Positions 58,316 to 64,000 of a stretch of DNA of 64,000 bases are shown one piece after another. Position numbers and translations under genes: made by a program. The notes below the pieces were generated by a model. It searched no databases and was not told the DNA's origin. It saw nothing but the letters and a program-made list of their open reading frames with translations. Source of the DNA: Theobroma cacao (Eukaryota > Streptophyta > Magnoliopsida > Malvales > Malvaceae); contig NC_030852.1 in assembly GCF_000208745.1 (NCBI RefSeq), forward strand, positions 31,202,969 to 31,266,968. Direction: 5' to 3'. Positions within the stretch are counted from its first letter, which is position 1. Each line of letters starts with the position of its first letter.

Positions 58316-59428
58316 TTAGAGAGGAATAGCTGGATCTCTTACTCTTCCTTGCCTAGTGAGAAAGAATCTACCACTGGAAAAGGATCTCTTCATTGCAACA
58401 GGGTTCATTACACAGTGCAACACCCTCATTTTATTGCTAAGCTTACTGCCTTCCGCTGATTGTTTCGATGATCCGGCAATACCTGATGAGAAGTGGCACT
58501 CTTCGACTCTGCTGTCTTCCTCTTGATTCATATGCAAAATGTCAGCAACTGAAAGTTGGCTTTGACATGGATGATCCATGGAAACTGATCTTCTCATCTG
58601 TTGATAACTTTCTTCTCTAATCTCAATCACGCTGTCCCTTCCTTGCGCGTTGCCTAAATCGCTGAAAGCACGCGATGGGGTTTTTGGCAATCGACTAAGA
58701 TCACTCTGAAATCTGTCTACCTCCTGCATACTCCTCCTTCCTGAGTCTTGTGCAGCAGCTGCATATTCGTTTGTCACGGGTTGCCTATCCTGCAAAGATT
58801 CATTGCCTGGAGGACTTTCTGTCACTGCAGGTGGCAATGGAAGTGGTGAAGCACTAATAAAGATTATATTAGCACGGCACAAAGGGCAATTTGAGTGAGA
58901 CCTAAGCCATGTATCAATGCAGTGGACATGGAAAGCATGGCTACATTTTGGCAGAAGCCTTAAACTCTCATCTTCTTGGAACTCACTGAGGCAAACAGAG
59001 CAATCAGTTCCTTCAATCAAACCATCACCCTTTTTGTATTTGCATACTGTAATCGACTTGATCAAAGCCTCATCCAAACCGGTTGTTGAAGTCTGCCATG
59101 GCTCATGCACAGATGGGCTGTGATTGTCTTCCAATACTTCACCAGGGTCATGATTCTCTCTTCTTCTTGATGGGTCAACATTCCCACAATATTTAGATAT
59201 TATTGTGTAGTAACTTACTAAAAGAAAAGCACTGGCCAGAATGCCAATGATTGCAATCACAAGAGGGGAGAAATTTGGGCCTGAATCATCATCAGGAAAT
59301 TCTATGGGAGGTGGAGGAGGGAAAATGATGTAGCACCATTGTGGACAATACAAGCTACAAAAACCTTGAGAGCAGTCTTTGGTGTTCATGTATGGCACCC
59401 AGGTTCTTGGGTTACCGATAGACCCCAT
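58316..59428 (-). CDS. ATL-family RING-H2 E3 ubiquitin ligase (ATL51/52-like)
   Basis: Intronless, 370 residues. The N terminus (residues 1-34) has four cysteines, as in [13 protein letters not shown], and then a Pro run; this extracellular-like segment is followed by a transmembrane helix at about 54-76 ([20 protein letters not shown]). The GLD motif is [20 protein letters not shown] (117-136). RING-H2 ligands are Cys143, Cys146, Cys162, His164, His167, Cys170, Cys181 and Cys184. The C-terminal half is Ser-rich and ends with a conserved-looking [19 protein letters not shown]51/ATL52-type proteins have this Cys-rich start and C-terminal box. Membrane E3 ligase activity is expected from the family. 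Confidence 0.93.
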   Translation of the reverse strand: MGSIGNPRTWVPYMNTKDCSQGFCSLYCPQWCYIIFPPPPPIEFPDDDSGPNFSPLVIAIIGILASAFLLVSYYTIISKYCGNVDPSRRRENHDPGEVLEDNHSPSVHEPWQTSTTGLDEALIKSITVCKYKKGDGLIEGTDCSVCLSEFQEDESLRLLPKCSHAFHVHCIDTWLRSHSNCPLCRANIIFISASPLPLPPAVTESPPGNESLQDRQPVTNEYAAAAQDSGRRSMQEVDRFQSDLSRLPKTPSRAFSDLGNAQGRDSVIEIREESYQQMRRSVSMDHPCQSQLSVADILHMNQEEDSRVEECHFSSGIAGSSKQSAEGSKLSNKMRVLHCVMNPVAMKRSFSSGRFFLTRQGRVRDPAIPL

Positions 59429-60060
59429 GACAAGTTAAGGAAAACTCTACTGCATTAAACCTACTATCAATTCTAACATAATATCTCTCTTCTTCCTATG
59501 CAGGAAGGTTTCAGTTTTCAACAACTATATAATGAGGATGAATAAACAATTTAGACCATTTGCATCCAACCCCTTAGACAACAAAGACAAAAGCTGGAAA
59601 TTTACAAGAACCTATTTCTAGAGACTCTTCAGAAATAATAAGATCATTAGTAAAGAAAGTATCAAAAGATTACCTTAAAAATGATGCAAACAGGATGGCC
59701 TGAAATGTTTTCATCTAAGAAACGGTTAGAACAAAAAGAGCAAAAACACAATGCATTACAATTGGACACTACATGTGAAAGAATGCTAGACAGAACAGAG
59801 TGTAAGCCTGTGAGGGGCTCCTGTGATGCAAATTTCATGAAGAGACAAGAAGGGGTGGAAAAGCAGCCCAAGGGGCTTACATGGAAAGCAAAGCGAAGAC
59901 AGCCAAAACAGGAAGAGAGGTACTAATGGGTATTTCCTTTTTCTTCTTTTTCTTTCCCTTCTTTTCTTTTCTAGCTCTTCTCTCTCTCCCCTCTTTTTTG
60001 TTTTTCACTCTTCTTTTGCTATCTTTTGTACGTGAGGATAATGATATGTTGACTAGGGGG
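59429..60060 (-). promoter_or_regulatory. 5' flank of the ATL51-like gene with a long purine-rich (gene strand) tract
   Basis: Between about 59934 and 60040 the plus strand is almost entirely pyrimidine, so the gene strand carries a GA-rich tract. Such tracts are common in plant 5' UTRs and GAGA-type promoters. No gene is encoded here. The exact transcription start is not visible. Confidence 0.4.
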
Positions 60061-63000
60061 TGATGTTGGTTGGGAATTCATAAAAGTAATCAATGCTTTT
60101 ATTATTATCGAAGCCGGTAGCAGTTGAAGTGAATATATTGCATATTTCTCGTCTTTATAGTTATAGGTGGAACTGCGGAAGCTTGTGATGACTTTACATG
60201 TATTCCCTAACCGTAAGTTAACAAGATTTAACCCAAAAATTCTGAATATCTGAATGACCCAATGAGCCGTCAGATTGGGTGTACCAGATGAAAGTTCAAT
60301 AATGCAAAACTACTAGTTTTTTGGCACGAAAGGCAAGTAATGATCTAGCTTTTTGCCATGAGGGAATTTGTGCCCAAATCCTGAAAAGACAGGTCACACA
60401 CTCACAGTCTCCCAAGGTAGGCCACAAGACCAAATATTTTCAAGGGTTTGGGGTCAAATGTAATCCCTGTTTTCATCACTTTATTTTCTTGACCTCAGTG
60501 AAATGAAGCTCCAGGGCAAGATGTAGTAGCCTTTTTCATGTTATATAATAATAGAAAAGCGCAACAGAATAAAAAAAGTAGGAATATTTCCTGAGACACT
60601 AGACATAATTATCCCAAGAAAAATAAAACGTAATGCTCCATTGTCTCTTCTAAATGCATCAAATTGTTGCTGTGGGGGCCTCGGCAAAAGATCTGTAAAT
60701 TCTGACCGAGATGAGCATCTATTCTCCCACATTTCATAATCCAAGTGCCACTTCTTTTCCTAGCCATTGAAGCAAGGGACTTCGATTTTCTTACAATAAG
60801 ACTAAGGTAGGAGCAAGTAAAAGAAAGATGGAACTCAGGTGACACCCAGAATGTTTAATCAAAAAATGACACAAAACTGTTTTCCAGGTCGATTCAAAGA
60901 TATGAAATGACTTTTCTTTACTAGGTAAAGTTGTTGTCAAAACTAAAGATATAGAACAATGAGAAATAGGCGGTTTTAGTCAATGAAGAAGCTTTCTTTT
61001 AGTCAAGTGTGGTGACCAAGAAGCCTCTTTCTCTCTAACCAAACATCATAGTGTCGTCTGCCTTTTCTCTTCTTTTCATTTCTGCTTTATCAGTGGTCTC
61101 TCTCTCCAAAGTCACACCAATCCTCTAAACCCTCAGTGGCCTATCATAGTGACCTATTAACTTTAATAATCTTTGCCACCGTTTCTTTTTTGCACTTTCC
61201 AAAGCACCATTTGTATAAACTTCTGATAATCTTATGCAACCAGAGAACCATTGTCTCACCAACCCGTCAAAAAATAGTTTGTAAAAGAAGAAGCAGGGAA
61301 TGGAATTTTATGATACAAAGAGATAGATGTGCCCACCATACCCACCATAGGGAGATAGGTCTGAGATAGCATAAGATTCCAATTAACTAGGAGGAGAAAA
61401 AGTAGATTAAATTAATCATCAAAAATTTGAAAAGCCTATGATCATTATGTGTTAAAACGATTCTGATAAATGTAATCATAACAAGAATAATACTAATAAT
61501 AATAGTAAGATATTACCGAATTAGAATATAGATGTCCTTTTTTTTAAAAAAAAGTTCTGTTTAAAGTATAGGTATTTAACATGATCATGTTCCACAATCC
61601 ACAATAGTATCAGTTGAAGTAAAAAGTTTGCTGTAGAAACTGATAAGAAGTGCATTCCTGAGGTGGAAGACGAAAAGATAATAGTTCCAGCCATGCGCAG
61701 TGAAAAGCAATCAATGCAAATGATAGAAATTAACATTCAAACATCCGAGTCTCAAGGAGTAATGAAATGTTTGATGGCTGGAAAAGAGTCTGGGTAAAAA
61801 ACATATGGGGGGTGGGGGAAAGGGGTTTTTATGCAGTGCTGTGCTCTTATTGAGAATATATGAAAGAAGAGAAAGCATCTTATGAAATGGTAATTTCATG
61901 TCAACTGAACATTGTTGAGGTCAAAATGACATGTGGGTTGGGCCGACTGGAAGGATTTTCTGGTCGGGTCGAATGGTGATTTTCTCTTCAAATTTAAGTC
62001 AATATGTGTTTGGGAAAGAGGAGGCAAGAGGGAGAGAGAGTGAGATCATGTGTTTTGGGACGTATACTCAAATTTATATATAAAAAAACAGGTGTTTATT
62101 TTAACAATTCATCATACGAATCGCTAATGATAGCTGTCAGAAATATTTTATTTTTATATAATCATAAATCTATGAAATACATATTAATAAAAGTACTTGA
62201 TAAATCTTTACTTGATTAGGTTTAAAGTCTCATGATACGGTATAACAAACATAAGTATGATCCACGTAATTCATAAGTTACATTGTCAAAAGACACAAAT
62301 TTCTTTTCTTCCCTCTTGTCTATCTTGAGCCCATTAAAGGAAGAAACAAGTGGGAGACTTCGTGTGGGCGCAAGAACATGCGAAGTGTGAATACCATTGC
62401 TAGAGTGATTGATGAACTGGCATGCCAAGTTGCAAGGAGTCGTGCCTGACTCCCATTGCAAAGGAAACTAGGAAACACCATACGATCCCACAGAATTGTG
62501 GGGTTGCTTATTTCCTGCAGAATTCAGCATTCAATGGCTTCTGGTGCGCCACTATGTTATAATATAGCTAAGAGACACTGGAGACGACTAAATTTGAGTC
62601 TTATCAACAAAATTAAATGGTGAAATGAAGAGAAGCCGCTTTTTGGCCAACCATTAAAATCAATTCCCCAACCTCCAGATGGCAACATCATCTCTCAAAA
62701 CTGATCACTTTCAATCTTTAAAACGGATGAACAACGTGAAGCTTGCTTAAGTCCATAAAACCTTTGGTCCTAGGAGAGTTAGCAGTTAGCCATTATTATT
62801 TATTAATTACTATTCTAAAACACTATGCACATAATAATTAGTTTATGCTTCAAAGCCTCATAAATTTACGAAGGCCATTTTTCAGCTTATACGGCTGCAA
62901 CGGCCTCATTGTTTATGCCGTCTCAACAACCTGATTGCACATTGCAACCCTACTGGATTTCCTTATTAATGCAGAAGGCTACTCGACCATGAAAGAACGG

Positions 63001-63600
63001 CAAGATATAGTTTTCACTATTCACTCTTTTAGATAAGAAAGTGAAAATTGGAAAGACAGGAAGATTGAAACACTACTTTCTGGCATCCAATAAAAGTAGA
63101 ATCTTGATGAACTTGCACGCAAGACTTCAAGTTGGGTATGATCAGCATTTCCCACAATTATGCGTTCACCAGTCAAAACATGGTCCAAGTTAAAACTGCT
63201 CTTGGTATTCATATATTGCATAATTAAGCTAAAAAGGAAAAAGGGTGAACCTAAAAGGCAGTTTGTATGCTCAACTACATCATAAAGATACTGTGGCCGC
63301 AAGGAATTATTCAGACTCCAAGAGTAATTGGCAACAAAAGGCAAAACTTTAAGGTACAATGATAATAAAGTCGCATGGTACAGCCAACCTGCCACAACTT
63401 TATAAAATTGAAATATATAGCACATACACATCTAATAACAAAAATGTAAAAATGACACATGCACTGTAATCTGATTGAACAATGACACTGGCATAACTAA
63501 TGTCAACATGCTTTGTTCACAGATAAAACAATAAAGAGAAGGTATACACACTTTTCACAAGAATACAATAGGCTAATATCCTATCCTGCCATATAATTTT
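60061..63600. other. Large intergenic spacer
   Basis: No supported gene. The longest open frame (63021-63431, minus, 136 codons) has no recognised domain and no splice context. No transposon end or RNA gene was identified. Confidence 0.55.
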
Positions 63601-63749
63601 TGTGACATTAGCACAAAAATTTTCACAGATTAATACTATGACCTTCTATGATGCAAGAGACAAAGGCAATTTAAAAGGAATTTCCATGAAATCGTACATG
63701 CAATACAAAGCAGAGAAATTTAACAAACTTAATGAAATGAGGAAAAAAA

Positions 63750-64000
63750 GGTAAAGTTCACCAATGAAAAAGGATGAATTATTAGGTGAAGTTAAGCTGA
63801 CTAGGCTAATGAAGAAGCATTTTCATTTTTTCCAACAACCACCAGCCGCCAACAATAAGAGGAAGTAAACACTGTATTCTCATCCCAAAAGAAATCAGCT
63901 GGTAAATGGAAAATTAAAAATAAATAAAACATTAGAAACCTCGACAGAGACAATTCATTGGTGACATAAAGGATGAAGGCTTCATAGATGTTATTCCAAA
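63750..64000 (-). other. Possible 3' end of a minus-strand gene entering the window
   Basis: Read on the minus strand, the last bases give SMKPSSFMSPMNCLCR and then a donor-like CGAG|GTTTCT. An acceptor-like TTTACCAG at about 63900 precedes QLISFGMRIQCLLPLIVGGW and KMKMLLH before a stop at about 63810. A hydrophobic C-terminal helix is plausible. The family is unknown, and the phase between the two pieces was not established. Confidence 0.25.

Noticed and set aside
63021..63431. 136-codon minus-strand open frame
   Set aside because: No domain, no codon bias visible, and no splice signals that link it to a gene; could be part of a 3' UTR of a neighbour.
1..64000. A multi-gene biosynthetic or defence cluster
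   Set aside because: The MYB, CCR-like, ATL, bHLH and other genes belong to unrelated pathways and are spaced as in ordinary eudicot DNA; no co-regulated group is apparent.
1..64000. CRISPR arrays, operons, bacterial-type transfer
   Set aside because: Intron-rich plant genes throughout; tandem repeats seen are minisatellites within transposons, without regular unique spacers.

Overview
The window is nuclear DNA of a dicot-type flowering plant. It is AT-rich, the genes carry short GT-AG introns, plant-only families are present (R2R3-MYB, ATL RING-H2, F-box/DUF295, bHLH subfamily Ia), and the spacers hold degenerate plant transposons. Nothing in the sequence lets me name the species. Gene models were built by reading splice sites by eye and checking that the frame stays open across every junction; no alignment was run.

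Layout. 1-541: end of a WD-repeat gene. 2.5-9.3 kb: a transposon-rich spacer with a deleted hAT element with target-site duplication (2945-3973), an element with long inverted ends and internal minisatellites (4398-5560), a LINE RNase H fossil (7292-8060, minus) and a fold-back element (8770-9230). 10474-11475: R2R3-MYB resembling proanthocyanidin regulators. 13455-17211 (minus): 12-exon Rsm22/METTL17-type mitochondrial ribosome assembly protein. 17.5-20.3 kb: gene debris and a second copy of the 4.4-kb element. 20948-22035 (minus): TPR-like protein. 25901-27142: F-box/DUF295 protein. 28.2-29.1 kb: a promoter and leader-like island with no visible coding gene. 31782-34773: cinnamoyl-CoA-reductase-like SDR with a fold-back element in intron 3. 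36746-38753: three-finger CCCH protein with a long glycine tract. 39972-40850: ATL RING-H2 ligase. 41322-44488 (minus): RFC3-like clamp-loader gene that is intact in splice structure but has a stop codon inside Walker A. 45870-50528: 16-exon PIG-W/GWT1 inositol acyltransferase for GPI anchors. 52824-54910: bHLH subfamily Ia factor. 58316-59428 (minus): second ATL RING-H2 ligase. 59.4-64 kb: mostly non-coding, with a possible 3' gene end at the right edge.

The genes do not form a pathway cluster; this is ordinary eudicot gene order. The most notable items are the RFC3-like gene (stop in the P-loop plus loss of the Walker B Glu and SRC motif), the paired families of inverted-repeat elements, a G-box cluster built round a 16-bp palindrome, and the orphan leader island at 28.2-29.1 kb. 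I found no convincing new multi-gene system.
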